Notes: generated from the sequence alone by a model not told the origin. Positions 11,601-23,144 are shown, counted from the first letter of the stretch. The stretch: 64,000 nt of DNA from Macrostomum hystrix (GCA_950097015.1 CATNEN010000003.1:4883501-4947500); one strand, 5' to 3'. Made by a program: numbers and translations.

Positions 11601-14600
11601 TTAGTTCGGGCCGAACCAATCGTCCCAGCCACCGCTGCTACCACTTCTCGCACTGGTCGTTACGAGATGCGCGCCGAGGTGCACTCGCAGCAGCAGCAGC
11701 AGCAGCAGGGCCGCGGTATCGGCGGTGGCTACGGTATGGCCGGAATTGCCGGCGGCTCCCTTGGCGCGTCGAACTTCAGCATCAGCCGTCGGGCTATTGA
11801 AACTGTGCGCGAAGATCCACAGATGGACGATAGCGAAGTCATTGTAAGTTGGAATTTTTTACGTTTTTTATTTACTCGTAACTTGTGAGTTTAAGAAGAT
11901 TCGGTACTGATCAATTTTTTTCTCGTTTACTTGAATCCATATTTTAATCCAGTCTCATGGGTAGAATTTTTAAACCCACCATCTCAGAATCTAATCTCAT
12001 AGAGAGATTTAGAATCTCCACCATCTCAGAATCTAATCTCATAGAGATTTAGAATCTCCACCATCTCAGAATCTTATCTCATAGAGAGATTTAGAATCTC
12101 CACCATCAAAGAATCTAATCTCATAGAAAGATTTAGAATCTCCACCATCTCAGAATCTAATCTCATAGAGAGATTCAGAATCTCCACCATCTCAGAATCT
12201 AATCTCATAGAGAGATTCAGAATCTCCACCATCTCAGAATCTAATCTCATAGAGAGATTTAGAATCTCCACCATCTCAGAATCTAATCTCATAGAAAGAT
12301 TTAGAATCTCCACCATCTCAGAATCTAATCTCATAGAGAGATTCGAAATCTTCTCCGTCTGAGAATCTAATCTCATAGAGAGATTTAGAATCTCCACCAT
12401 CTCAGAATCTAATCTCATAGAGAGATTTAGAATCTCCACCATCTCAGAATCTTATCTCATAGAGAGATTTAAAATCTCCACCATCAAAGAATCTAATCTC
12501 ATAGAAAGATTTAGAATCTCCACCATCTCAGATTCTAATCTCATAGAGAGATTTAGAATCTCCACCATCTCAGAATCTAATCTCATAGACAGATTCAGAA
12601 TCTCCACCATCTCAGAATCTAATCTCATAGAAAGATTTAGAATCCCCACCATCTCAGAATCTAATCTCATAGAGATTTAGAATCTCCACCATCTCAGGAT
12701 CTTATCTCATAGAGAGATTTAAAATCTCCACCATCAAAGAATCTAATCTCATAGAAAGATTTAGAATCTCCACCATCTCAGATTCTAATCTCATAGAGAG
12801 ATTTAGAATCTCCACCATCTCAGAATCTAGTCTCATAGAGATTTAGAATCTCCACCATCTCAGGATCTTATCTCATAGAGAGATTTAAAATCTCCACCAT
12901 CAAAGAATCTAATCTCATAGAAATATTTAGAATCTCCACCATCAAAGAATCTAATCTCATAGAAATATTTAGAATCTCCACCATCTCAGAATCTTATCTC
13001 ATAGAGAGATTTAGAATCTCCACCATCTCAGAATCTAATCTCATAGAGAGATTTAGAATCTCCACCATCTCAGAATCTAATCTCATAGAGAGATTCAGAA
13101 TCTCCACCATCTCAGAATCTAGTCTCAAAGAGATTTAGAATCTCCACCATCTCAGAATCTTATCTCATAGAGAGATTTAGAATCTCCACCATCAAAGAAT
13201 CTAATCTCATAGAAAGATTTAGAATCTCCACCATCTCAGAATCTAATCTCATAGAGAGATTTAGAATCTCCACCATCTCAGAATCTAATCTCATAGAGAG
13301 ATTTAGAATCTCCACCATCTCAGAATCTTATCTCATAGAGAGATTCGAAATCTTCTCCGTCTGAGAATCTAATCTCATAGAGAGATTTAGAATCTCCACC
13401 ATCTCAGAATCTAATCTCATAGAGAGATTTAGAATCTCCACCATCTCAGAATCTAATCTCATAGAGAGATTTAGAATCTCCACCATCTCAGAATCTAATC
13501 TCATAGAGAGATTTAGAATCTCCACCATCTCAGAATCTAATCTCATAGAGAGATTCAGAATCTCCACCATCTCAGAATCTAGTCTCATAGTGAGATTCAA
13601 GCAATCTCAACACATCTACTCTACTATGTCTAATCTCAGGCCACGGCTCCGCTAGACGAGATCAAGCGCAAGTATCCGGTTAGCGGGCTGGCTAAGCGAA
13701 TGAGCATCGCCGCGTCCGATCTGTTGGGCAAATCGCACGACGAACTCCTTCTGCTGCTCATCCAGCTGAATCGCGAGAAGGCCTCTCTGGAGCGTCGCCG
13801 AGATTATTACCTAGCTCTGCTGCGCAGGCAGCCAGACATGAGAGGCGCTGACAGAATGCAGGCCGACCTTCGAGAGATCGACAATCAGATTGAGCTGCAC
13901 GATCCGCTAATCACCTTCATTAATAATATTATATCTATGGGAGCATTGTACAACGGCGACGATGTGATGTTCGCCTCGGAGTATCGTCAGCACCTGCTGC
14001 AACCGGGCGAAGTTAAACAGGTCAAGGCTAATGTGGGATTCCTGCGCAGACAACAGGAGCGAGAAGTCGCCAGGTTAGAGAAGATAACTGATTCTCTACT
14101 CTATTGTTACTTTTAATAGTCTTTTCTCTGGAACGCGGGCCAGATGCGGCCCTCGAAGCTCCCAAATCCGGCACCCATCGCTCCTTCCGACACCTCATCT
14201 TTCCCGTATCTCATCTCTCCCGTGTCTCATCCCTCCCGTGTCTCATCTCTCCTGTGTCTCATCTCCCATGTCTCATCTCTCCCGTGTCTTATCTCTCCCG
14301 TATCTCAACTCTCCCGTGTCTCATCTCTCCTGTGTCTCATCTCCCATGTATCATCTCTCCCGTGTCTTATCTCTCCCGTATCTCAACTCTCCCGTATCTC
14401 AACTCTCCCGTGTCTCATCTCTCCCGTATCTCAACTCTCCCGTATCTAAACTCTCCCGTATCTACTCTCTCCCGTATCTCATCTCTCCCGTATCTCATCT
14501 CTCCCGTATCTCATCTTTCCCGTATCTCATCTCTCCCGTGTCTCATCTCTCCCGTGTCTTATCTCTCCTGTGTCTCATCTCTCCCGTGTCTCATCTCTCC

Positions 14601-17470
14601 CATGTGTCATCTCTCCTGTGTCTCATCTCTCCCGTGTCTCATCTCTCCCATGTGTCATCTCTCCTGTGTCTCATCTCTCCCGTGTCTCATCTCTCCCATG
14701 TCTCATCTCTCCCGTGTCTCATCTCTCCTGTGTCTCATCTCTCCCGATTTTTAAGTTTTTAGATAATCTTTAGGTAGTCTACTCTCACAGGGTGAGATTT
14801 CTACCCAACACTAAATCTAACACTGAGCACTATGTTCAAACTTGCAGACAGTTCTCAGGCCAGTCCTCGGGTGTTGACTCGGTTGACGCTGACATCCTAG
14901 CCGGAGCTTCTCTGACAATATCCGGCGCTCCGGAGAGTCGTGAATTCGTTGTCACTCGTCAACAATTGGAGGCCGAACTAAACGAATTGGAAACTGTCTA
15001 CGCCGAACATCGCAGAAGGAAGACTAACCTAGCAGCCTTCATGTCCGACCTGGGTCGTCGTACGGCTGTGGCCTCCGCTGGCAAGTCGTTCGTATCGATC
15101 GGCGGTCAGCAACAGGTGTCTGGCTCATCTGGCTCCTACCTGGAGACCGACCTAGATACCGGGGCTACTATAGATTTGGCGGCTAAATTTCCGCAGCGTA
15201 GAACCGCCGTGTCTGCGCGCGGTTCCGCTGTAGCTTCCGTGTCGACTACAATGAGGTCTCAGCAGCAGCAGCAGCAGCAGAGGTCAAGAACAATGCCAAC
15301 TCAGTCTCGCGTCGATGCCAATGGCATTCCGTTGCGTGCCAGCGCCTCCGTTACTCTAGATCGTCAAGGGGTTAGCAGTGTATCTGACGATGTTTTCACT
15401 CAGCAGCATCAGCAACGGCAGCAGCAGCAGCAGCAGCAACAGCAGCAGTCGTCAAGCTCAAACACTCAACGAACTGTCGGCGGTGGCATTGGTGGCTACG
15501 AAGTTACTGCAACTAAAACTACTAGTAGCTATCAGAGGCCTCCGCCCCCACCTGTGCCGCAGCAGCAGCAGCAGCAGCAGATTCTGCAGCAGCAACAGTA
15601 TGGCGTCACTGTTGTTGGTGAGTAAAATCGATTCAGTTAAAAGCTGCTATCTTTTAATGTCATTAGTGTCAAATGCAATCATAAGCCAGGTCATATCGTC
15701 ATTATCTAGGTCATATCGTCATTGTCTAGGTCATATCGTCTTCATCTAGGTCATGTTGCCATTATCTAGGTCATATCGTCATTATCTAGGTCATATGATC
15801 ATTATCTAGGTCATATCTAGGTCATATCGTCATTATCTAGGTCATATGATCATTATCTAGGTCATATCTAGGTCATAGCATCATTATCTAGGTCATATCA
15901 TCATTAACTAGGTAATATCTAGGTCATATCGTCATTGTCTAGGTCATGGCATGAGCTAGTTATAACAAATGCGGCCTCTAAATCTCATATTTTCTCCCCG
16001 TTCTTCTTACGCGCCGCAATTTAGAAACCAGCAAGAGCTACACAACGTCCGCTGCTCCGACTGCTGTCGGAGGAGGCAACTCCGTCACCCTCAGCGGTCG
16101 GATCCCTGATCCGGACGAGTTCTTGCGCGAGCGGACGGCTCGACTATCGTCAACCAGCGGCGGCAGCGGTCTGCCTCCCGGCCAGCCACCGCCTGAGGTG
16201 TACGTGTCTCAGCCGCAGCTTTACCAAGGCTACGCGGTTAGCCGGGCTAGCGGCGGTGTCGGCGGAGATAATCACACAGTGTCGATGCAGGAGAAGCTGA
16301 ATCTAGCTCTGGGCATCGATTCGCTGGACTCTCCGGTAGGTCGGCAGGCAGCCCGGCCGACAACATCGGCCGCTGCCACACTGGGCAGCGCCGGTACTAA
16401 GAAGCCGTTAATCTCGCTAGACGCCAGTCGATACAAGCGGAACACGAATTATAGTGCCAATCTTCACGGCGATCATCGGAATGAGGCTCTTGATAATCTT
16501 GGTCAGTTTGTTGAAGACATGAAAGGCCTTCAGCGCGGCACTTATCAGCGGGTAGATCACGTGAGTAGATTGAGAACATTTGATTTCAACACAGTAGGGA
16601 TTTTTCCAATTAACAGTGGAAAGACTACGTAATTTTTTCCCATCTGGAGAAGGCTACATGGATATAACCAATAAATCCTACTTCACAATAGCTCTGAGCA
16701 AACTTGAGCAACAGCTCGAACTTGAGCAACAGCTTGAACTTGAGCAACAGCTCAAACTTGAGCAACAGCTTGAACTTGAGCAACAGCTCGAACTTGAGCA
16801 ACAGCTTGAACTTGAGCAACAGCTCGAACTTGAGCAACAGCTCAAACTTGAGCAACAGCTCAAACTTGAGCAACAGCTCGAACTTGAGCAACAGCTCAAA
16901 CTTGAGCAACAGCTCAAACTTGAGCAACAGCTCGAACTTGAGCAACAGCTCGAACTTGAGCAACAGCTCAAACTTGAGCAACAGCTCGAACTTGAGCAAC
17001 AGCTTGAACTTGAGCAACAGCTCAAACTTGAGCAACAGCTCGAACTTGAGCAACAGCTCGAACTTGAGCACCAGCTCGAACTTGAGCAACAGCTCGAACT
17101 TGAGCAACAGCTCGAACTTGAGCAACAGCTCGAACTTGAGCAACAGCTCAAGTATATATTTCATGGTTATTGGTTGAATAGTTTTGGGGATACAGAATAG
17201 AGAATGATATGGGTATCTGAAATACCCACGTGATCTTTCTACTGTTAAGATGTTGGGGATTTAATATGGGATCAATTATTTCGGTTTAATATCGGGTTAA
17301 AGATTTTGAATACAAACCCACGTGACAAACAGCACATTCTGTTTTCAGTAAACATATTCAGCTAATATTTCCTGACTAAAGTGGTACGGCAGCAGCGGCA
17401 GTGGTTGTTCACTAGCGCCTCGAATAATCTGTTTGAAGAAGACAAAATCCAAAATGACCTATCAAAATAA
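5521..17470 (+). CDS. PLEKHA4-7-like PH-domain, coiled-coil, polyGln protein (11 coding exons)
   Basis: Exons by phase and GT-AG sites: 5521-5577, 7517-7592, 7685-7782, 8402-8735, 10448-10687, 11160-11222, 11542-11843, 13640-14073, 14848-15617, 16025-16560, 17393-17470 (last acceptor uncertain). The model gives about 995 residues. Residues 12-109 form a PH domain (WKKRWAVL at the end of strand 2 and the invariant Trp in QQWFDAL of the C-terminal helix). Residues 110-390 are low complexity with polyGln runs. Residues 391-535 (LLLLLIQLNREKASLERRRD) and the start of exon 9 (QLEAELNELETVYAEH) look helical and coiled-coil. Exon 10 (970-residue side) has a conserved-looking end, NEALDNLGQFVEDMKGL. 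PH domain plus central coiled coil resembles the PLEKHA5/6/7 group (Drosophila kramer), which binds phosphoinositides and works at junctions and microtubules. The PH call is firm; the subfamily is inferred. Confidence 0.7.
5690..7365. repeat. 20-bp minisatellite filling intron 1 of the PLEKHA-like gene
   Basis: About 83 units of CTCATCTTGTCATTCTGTAG, with sub-families (CTCGTC, GATGCTCATC, GTGACTCATC) clustered in blocks, as expected from local duplication. It occupies nearly all of the intron 5578-7516. Confidence 0.95.
7797..8312. repeat. 22-bp minisatellite in intron 3 of the PLEKHA-like gene
   Basis: About 23 units built on GTGTGAGGCAGTGGGATCAA plus two bases. It lies directly behind the donor at 7783 and fills most of the intron. 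Confidence 0.95.
8779..9030. repeat. 20-bp minisatellite and TCACTGTC-rich tract in intron 4
   Basis: Six perfect copies of TTTCAAAGTCACTCTGTAGC are followed by a degenerate tract of CTCTTACTGTCACTGTCAC units. The tract opens a plus-strand frame at 8904-9227 that is an artefact. Confidence 0.9.
9760..10155. repeat. Dispersed AAAGTACTTT palindromic motif in intron 4
   Basis: The blocks near 9823, 10018 and 10115 share AAAAGTACTTTTAGTAGTGTG-like sequence at irregular spacing, each around a 10-bp palindrome. The copies are too diverged to be a simple tandem array and look like an old repeat. Confidence 0.5.
10224..10410 (-). mobile_element. SINE family A, antisense, head missing, next to exon 5
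   Basis: The full tail (reverse complement of CTGCACATCTGACCCGATTG type) and core are present, but the copy stops after the GCATTGCTTCAG block, 37 bases before the exon 5 acceptor at 10447. The pyrimidine-poor acceptor (TCATATTTACAG) may partly depend on sequence brought close by this insertion. Confidence 0.85.
10722..11080. repeat. 26-bp minisatellite in intron 5
   Basis: About 13 units built on AGCGCGGACCAATCAGATAC plus six bases. Two alternating forms end in GAGTTT or AATTCA. It shares the core ACCAATCAG with the next intron's array. Confidence 0.95.
11240..11525. repeat. 24-bp minisatellite in intron 6
   Basis: About 12 units of ACCAATCAGCGAGCTGATGA plus ATCA. The 24-bp length keeps a frame open at 11333-11527 (MNQPISEL repeats), which is rejected as coding. 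Confidence 0.95.
11950..13598. repeat. 42-bp minisatellite filling intron 7
   Basis: About 39 units. Each contains ATCTCAGAATCTAATCTCAT and GAGATTTAGAATCTCCACC. The acceptor of exon 8 (GTCTAATCTCAG at 13628-13639) looks like a worn copy of the same unit, so the array may have grown out of the splice acceptor itself. The minus-strand frames (MVEILNLSMRLDSE) are artefacts of the 42-bp length. Confidence 0.95.
14131..14755. mobile_element. hAT-like MITE fragment with a 16-bp minisatellite inside (intron 8)
   Basis: The left part CGGGCCAGATGCGGCCCTCG followed by AAGCTCCCAAATCCGGC matches 36827-36860 in the MITE at 36801-37553. It is followed, as there, by an array of TCTCCCGTGTCTCATC (14195-14752). 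The MITE's right end is absent, so this copy is truncated. Confidence 0.75.
15688..15955. repeat. 20-bp minisatellite in intron 9
   Basis: About 13 units of ATCTAGGTCATATCGTCATT with 12-bp deletions in some copies. Confidence 0.9.
16692..17158. repeat. 18-bp minisatellite in intron 10
   Basis: About 26 units of CTTGAGCAACAGCTCGAA, with CTCAAA and CTTGAA variants. As 18 is a multiple of three, four frames stay open over about 470 bp. The plus frame (LEQQLE) imitates a coiled coil, but it is separated from exon 10 by a clean donor (GTGAGT at 16561) and an in-frame stop at 16630-16632. Confidence 0.9.
17393..17470 (+). other. Candidate last exon of the PLEKHA-like gene, with repeated CAG acceptors
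   Basis: Exon 10 ends in phase 0. In that phase the frame reads QRQWLFTSASNNLFEEDK and ends at TAA 17468-17470. Acceptors at 17390-17392, 17393-17395 and 17399-17401 are all CAG and all in frame, so use of any of them changes only one to three residues. The TAA overlaps an AATAAA at 17466-17471. A different acceptor (AG at 17380-17381) would give a longer, less protein-like frame. Confidence 0.5.
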
Positions 17471-18690
17471 ACGTTATCAATTTTATCAACTGGTTTTCAT
17501 TTTTTCCACTAAGAACGGGAAAACGGTTATTAATATTGGTATTTTTCAGCGCACTCTGTCGCAGCTCTTATATATATACATATGCTTACACCTTCATAAT
17601 TCTATACAAACTTCATTCATACGTAAATATAAATCGTTTTTATAGCTAGTTTATTTGTTTGTGTTTTTTATGACTATATCCTTAACAAACTACTCACGAT
17701 ATATAAAATAGTAGTATAGTTAGTTTTTTTACTTTAACTTTAAGTTTAACATAATTCTCTATTTCGAGGACGCCTTTTTTCGAGAGAATATAAAGTTAAA
17801 TAATAAAATGCAAGTTGCCCGAATCTTAGCCGTGTAACAATTTTTTTGTCTTTTTTGTTTTCGTCTCTTTACAAATTGAAAAGGATAAGTTTTAAAATAT
17901 AAAACGCGATAATGTGTTTTTTTGCTTGTAATTTCTACGCCTCTGATCTGTGATCCATTTTTTGCACACATTCCATTTTTAAATTGCCGCCATTTTACGT
18001 TAAATCGTGTTCAATGCCAAAACCACGCTCATTATTTATTACTTAATTATGTAGTGCTTTTTTGATTATTGTGTCTTAATAAACTAATAATTATTTTAGT
18101 TGTGTAAGTTTGTCATTAATAAACTTGTGTTATTTTTTCTCGTAAAATATTTTTTACATTCTTTCATTTAGCTACACGTATGGTATTTAGGCAGCTGGAC
18201 TGTTTCTTGATAATTTCCAACTGTATAAAAAAGAAAAAATTAATTTTATTTTAACTAAACTTTTTACTCAATGTTTTTTTGACAATATGGTAAAATGCGC
18301 GCGTCTGAAGCATTGCATGCTACTTTTGAGGGCGCTTGTCTTTAAAGTTCAGTAGCATATTATGCATATTGTAGTGATTTGTTCTGTTTGTTAAATAAAA
18401 TTTTTGTTTAAATTTGCCCACTTAGTTTGAGTACACAATATAATACTATTTTAGTTGCCGTGGACCAGTAGCTTCCAAAAAAAGAAAAAAAATGTTCTGA
18501 TTATTGCGATCTTTTTTTTAAATCAAGTAATATCATTTTCGCATACTCCACTAGATCTTTTTGTTCTTGGTTAACTGGTCAAAACGAATTCTCAAACTGT
18601 CTTTTTGTTCGAGTTTTTTTATTTAATAATAAAAAATTATGATGGCCAAGTTAATGCTGCCAACTTGGTACCCATTCTGACTGCACCTAT
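17471..18690. other. AT-rich 3' flank of the PLEKHA-like gene
   Basis: No gene seen. AATAAA signals lie at 17466-17471, 18078-18083 and 18118-18123, so this is plausibly a long 3' UTR. The short open frames at 17433-17971 on both strands are AT-rich and featureless. Confidence 0.5.
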
Positions 18691-18694
18691 CTCT

Positions 18695-20205
18695 TATCTC
18701 TTGTTTCATTTCTCCCCTGTCTCATCTCTCGCCTGTCTAATCTCTCCCGTGTCTCATCTCTCCCATGTCTCATCTCTCCTGTTTCTCATCTCTCCCATGT
18801 CTCACCTCTCGCCTGTCTAATCTCTCCCGTGTCTCATCTCTCCCATGTCTCATCTCTCCTGTTTCTCATCTCTCCCATGTCTCATCTCTCCTGTGTCTCA
18901 TCTCTCCTGTTTCTCATCTCTCCCATGTCTCATCTCTCCTGTGTCTCATCTCTCCTGTTTCTCATCTCTTCCATGTCTCATTTCTCTCGTGTCTCATCTC
19001 TCCTGTTTCTCATTTCTCCCGTGTCTCATCTCTCCTGTTTCTCATCTCTCCCATGTGTCATCTCTCCTGTTTCTCATTTCTCCCATGTCTCATCTCTCCC
19101 ATGTCTCATCTCTCCTGTTTCTCATTTCTCCCATGTCTCATCTCTCCCATGTGTCATCTCTCCTGTTTCTCATTTCTCCCGTGTCTCATCTCTCCTGTTT
19201 CTCATCTCTCCCATGTGTCATCTCTCCTGTTTCTCATTTCTCCCGTGTCTCATCTCTCCCATGTGTCATCTCTCCTGTTTCTCATCTCTCCCATGTGTCA
19301 TCTCTCCTGTTTCTCATTTCTCCCATGTCTCATCTCTCCCATGTGTCATCTCTCCTGTTTCTCATTTCTCCCCTATCTCATCTCTCCTGTTTCTCATTTC
19401 TCCCCTATCTTATCTCTCCTGTTTCTCATCTTTCAATGTCTCATCTCTACAGTGTCTCATCCCTACCGTCTCTCATCTCTTCCCTGTAATACCTCTCCCG
19501 TGTTTCATTTCTCTGTCTCATCGCTCCCGTGTCTCATCCCTCCCGTGTCTCTCCCGTGTCCTTTCTCTCCGCCGTATCTCTCCCGTATTTCATCCCGCCG
19601 TGTCTCATCTCTCCGTTGTCTTATCTCTCCCATGTCTCATCTCTCCTGTTTCTCATCTCTCCCATGTCTCATCTCTCCTGTTTCTCATCTCTCCCATGTC
19701 TCATCTCTCCTGTTTCTCATTTCTCCCATGTCTCATCTCTCCTGTTTCTCATCTCTCCCATGTCTCATCTCTCCTGTTTCTCATTTCTCCCATGTCTCAT
19801 CTCTCCTGTTTCTCATTTCTCCCATGTCTCATCTCTCCTGTTTCTCATTTCTCCCCTATCTCATCTCTTCTGTTTCTCATTTCTCCCCTATCTCATCTCT
19901 CCTGTTTCTCATCTCTCAATATCTCATCTCTCCCGTGTCTCATCTCTCCCGTGTCTCATCTCTCCCGTGTCTCATCTCTCCCGTGTCTTATCTCTCCCGT
20001 GTCTCATCTCTCCCGTGTCTTATCTCTGCCGTGTCTCAACTCTCCCGTGTCTCATCTCTCCCGTGTCTCATTTATGCCTTAAATCATCTATCTCTTCCTG
20101 TCTCATCGTTCCATTTCTCGTCTCTCCCTGCCTCATCTCTCGCTGTCTCGCCTCTCCTGTGTCAGTTTTTTGTCCTTCCTTATCTCCCTAGTCTCATTTC
20201 TCCAC
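18695..20205. repeat. 16-bp minisatellite with 32-bp dimer structure
   Basis: Same family as the arrays at 14195-14752 and 36895-37475 (TCTCATCTCTCCCATG). Here two forms alternate, one ending CCCATG and the other CCTGTT, giving a 32-bp higher-order repeat over much of the block. The MITE ends seen at the other two sites are not visible. It lies just upstream of SLC49A4. Three overlapping plus-strand frames of up to 481 codons are repeat artefacts. Confidence 0.95.
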
Positions 20206-20375
20206 TGTAGATACTATATTATATCACTGCTAAAATAGAAAAATTCTTGCCGTTATTTAGTGAAAATGCTGATATTGCTTCCAAAGCAAAGTAGTGCAGT
20301 GAGGACAGAATATTCAAGTGCCTCATTGGCCAGAAAACAATAATTGACTTTTCCTATGGCTAATGGGAATTTCAG

Positions 20376-23072
20376 CAAGCGTCAGTGAGTACGCAGGCCT
20401 TGCCAGCGCCTCCAACACCGGAGGCTGAGCAGCGCGTGCAAATCTACGACACCCACGAGGATGCTATGAGTCACAGTGAGTCCAACTCACCTGGCCAAGC
20501 TAGCGCTGAGCACTACAAGGTCTACAAAATTCGGTGGTACATTCTGACACTATATTCACTCCTAGCCTTCAATCAGGGTCTAATCTGGAACACTTGGGGT
20601 CCATTGAAAGACGCCATGCAGTCGGCTTATTCTTGGTCTAATTTCGAGTTTGGCATGCTGCCTAATTGGGCACCGATTGGCTTTTTGTTAGCGCTGGCAC
20701 CCAGCCTGTGGATTGTGAATCGTTGCGGCCTCAGAGTTGCTTGTCTATTCGGCGCCGGCATCATGGCAGCCGGTACTTTGGCTCCGTGCTTCCTAGCTAA
20801 GGATGAATCTTACACCTACTTATTCACTGTCTTCTGTCACGTGAATGCTCTATTCTGTGGCCTATCCTGTCCAGTAGCAATGTCGCTACCTCCGGCCCTA
20901 TCAGCGGTCTGGTTTCCGCCTCGTGAACGAGTCCTGTCCACATCGATTGCTGCGCTTAGCAACTATATTGGCAGCGCTTTCTCATTCCAATTCGGTCGAT
21001 TGTTTGTCACCGGATCGAATGTTACCGGATTGTCTTCTGACACTCTGCGGCAGGGAGTGACTAATCTGCTCTATCTGGAGAGTATCTGCGCGTTCACCGT
21101 TCTGATACTGTTCGTGGTACACTTTCCAGCCAGACCTGCGCTAGCTAGCAGTCACAGTGCCGAAGCTAGTCGTCTGAGTGTGCCAGATTGCCTGCGTCAA
21201 CTGATTGGTCTCCACCGTAACAGCGGCGGTGTCGGCAGCCTTGTATCATTTTGGTCCGTCTGTTTAGCCTATTCAATAGTCGGCGGCGTTAACGGCGGTT
21301 TTCTAGCCGCTTTCAATCTCAATGTGGAATCTCTCGGAGCCACTGTTGACGAAGCCGACGCTGCTGGCTTCTGGTCTGTGCTGTCCGCTGGTTTAGTCTG
21401 CCTACCTGTGGCACTGTCGATTGGCCGTTTGCGCAGTCGTTTACGACCCTGCCTTCTGATCCTGCTGCTATTGGCTGGCTGCGCTTACACCTGTTTCAGG
21501 TGAGACTGCTGATTGGCTGATTGGTTTTCTGGCACCATATTAATGGGATTTGATTTTAACTTTTTTTCGGCTTAACAGCTTAACGTAGATTTTGTGCTTG
21601 GGTTTTTGGATTTAAGACTAGACTATTTTAGAGGATATTTTAGACACGCGTTTTATGGGATATTTTGGACACACATGGTTTCAGGGGATATTTTAGACAC
21701 ATGGTTTCAGGGGATATTTTAGACACATGGTTTCAGGGGATATTTTAGACACATGGGTTCTGGGGATATTTTAGACACATGGGTTCTGGGGATATTTTAG
21801 ACACACATGGGTTCTGGGGATATTTTAGACATATGGGTTCTGGGGATATTTTAGACACACATGGGTTCTGGGGATATTTTAGACACACATGGGTTCTGGG
21901 GATATTTTAGACACACATGGGTTCTGGGGATATTTTAGACACACATGGGTTCTGGGGATATTTTAGACACATGGGTTCTGGGGATATTTTAGACACACAT
22001 TGGTTCTGGGGATATTTTAGACACACATTGGTTCTGGGGATATTTTAGACACACATTGGTTCTGGGGATATTTTAGACACACATTGGTTCTGGGGATATT
22101 TTAGACACACATTGGTTCTGGGGATATTTTAGACACATGGGTTCTGGGGATATTTTAGACACACATGGGTTCTGGGGATATTTTAGACACATGGGTTCTT
22201 GGGATATTTTAGACACACATGGGTTCTGGGGATATTTTAGACACATGGGTTCTGGGGATATTTTAGACACACATGGGTTCTGGGGATATTTTAGACACAT
22301 GGGTTCTGGGGATATTTCAGACACACATGGGTTCTGGGGATATTTTAGACACACATGGGTTCTGGGGATATTTTAGACACACATGGGTTCTGTGGATATT
22401 TTAGACACACATGGGTTCTGGTGATATTTTAGACACACATGGGTTCTGGGGATATTTTAGACACACATGGGTTCTGGGGATATTTTAGACACACATGGGT
22501 TCTGGGGATATTTTAGACACACATGGGTTCTGGGGATATTTTAGACACACATGGGTTCTGGGGATATTTTAGACACATTTTTAGTCATATGATATTTATT
22601 TTAGACATATTTTAGATATTTTAGATTTCATTTTCGTTTTCATATAAACGATCCCCTGTACCACTGCCACCCTGCATTCAGCCTCACCTGTCTAGGTGTT
22701 CTACCTCGCTGGCCAGCATTAATCTACATCTCTAGTTGCGCAGGCAGTGTATTTCTCTACTCCTGTGTTCCGTTCTTTTTTGAGTTGGCAGCTGATTTAG
22801 CCTACCCAGCGCCCGAGTCGATCATATGCGGCCTACTAACCCTTGGCAACAATCTGGTTGCTATGGCATTTCTATTCATTGTAGCCTCGGGTGTTGGTCA
22901 AGAATCTGGTCGAACGCTTTGGATCAATTGGACAATGTGTGCTGTTTGTTTCGCTGTCCTACCAGCTTTGTTATTGACTCCGGCTCAACTCAGACGAGAT
23001 CTAGCTGATTCGCCAGATTCTATCAACGTTCTAGACGATGCTGATACAGACTTTTTGTTACCTAGGGCTTAA
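20376..23072 (+). CDS. SLC49A4: SLC49A4 (DIRC2)-like lysosomal MFS transporter, two coding exons here
   Basis: Coding exons 20376-21499 and 22682-23072 join in phase 2 and give about 504 residues; the human protein is a little shorter. The family block WNTWGPL follows the first membrane span (LYSLLAFNQGLIWNTWGPL), and the second conserved block is VWFPPRERVLSTSIAALSNYIGS. About eight hydrophobic spans lie in the first exon and four in the second. SLC49A4 is a lysosomal transporter linked to pyridoxine export. No in-frame ATG exists between the upstream stop (20361) and the acceptor AG at 20374-20375. Translation therefore starts at an upstream exon, at a spliced leader, or internally at the ATG 20466. 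The Asp-rich tail (NVLDDADTDFLLPRA) carries a LL pair that could act in sorting, but this is an inference. Confidence 0.88.
21655..22585. repeat. 26/28-bp minisatellite filling the SLC49A4 intron
   Basis: About 34 units of TGGGTTCTGGGGATATTTTA followed by GACACA or GACACACA; the ACA dinucleotide makes the 26 versus 28 bp difference. Early units carry GGTTTCAGG and a middle block carries CATTGG, showing block-wise spread. Confidence 0.95.
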
Positions 23073-23144
23073 CTGTAGAACAACCAAGGGAGCGACGCAA
23101 GCAAACGAACCTCAATAACACGGCTCCCTTAGTCATGATCCCCT

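Noticed and set aside
16616-17200. LEQQLE repeat that looks like a coiled coil
   Set aside because: It lies in intron 10 behind a consensus donor, is open in four frames at once, and is cut off from exon 10 by a stop at 16630.
14104-20210. Frames of up to 481 codons rich in SHLSRVSSLPCLISPV
   Set aside because: They result from the 16-bp array read through three frames; three overlapping frames are open at once, and in the PLEKHA gene this lies within an intron.
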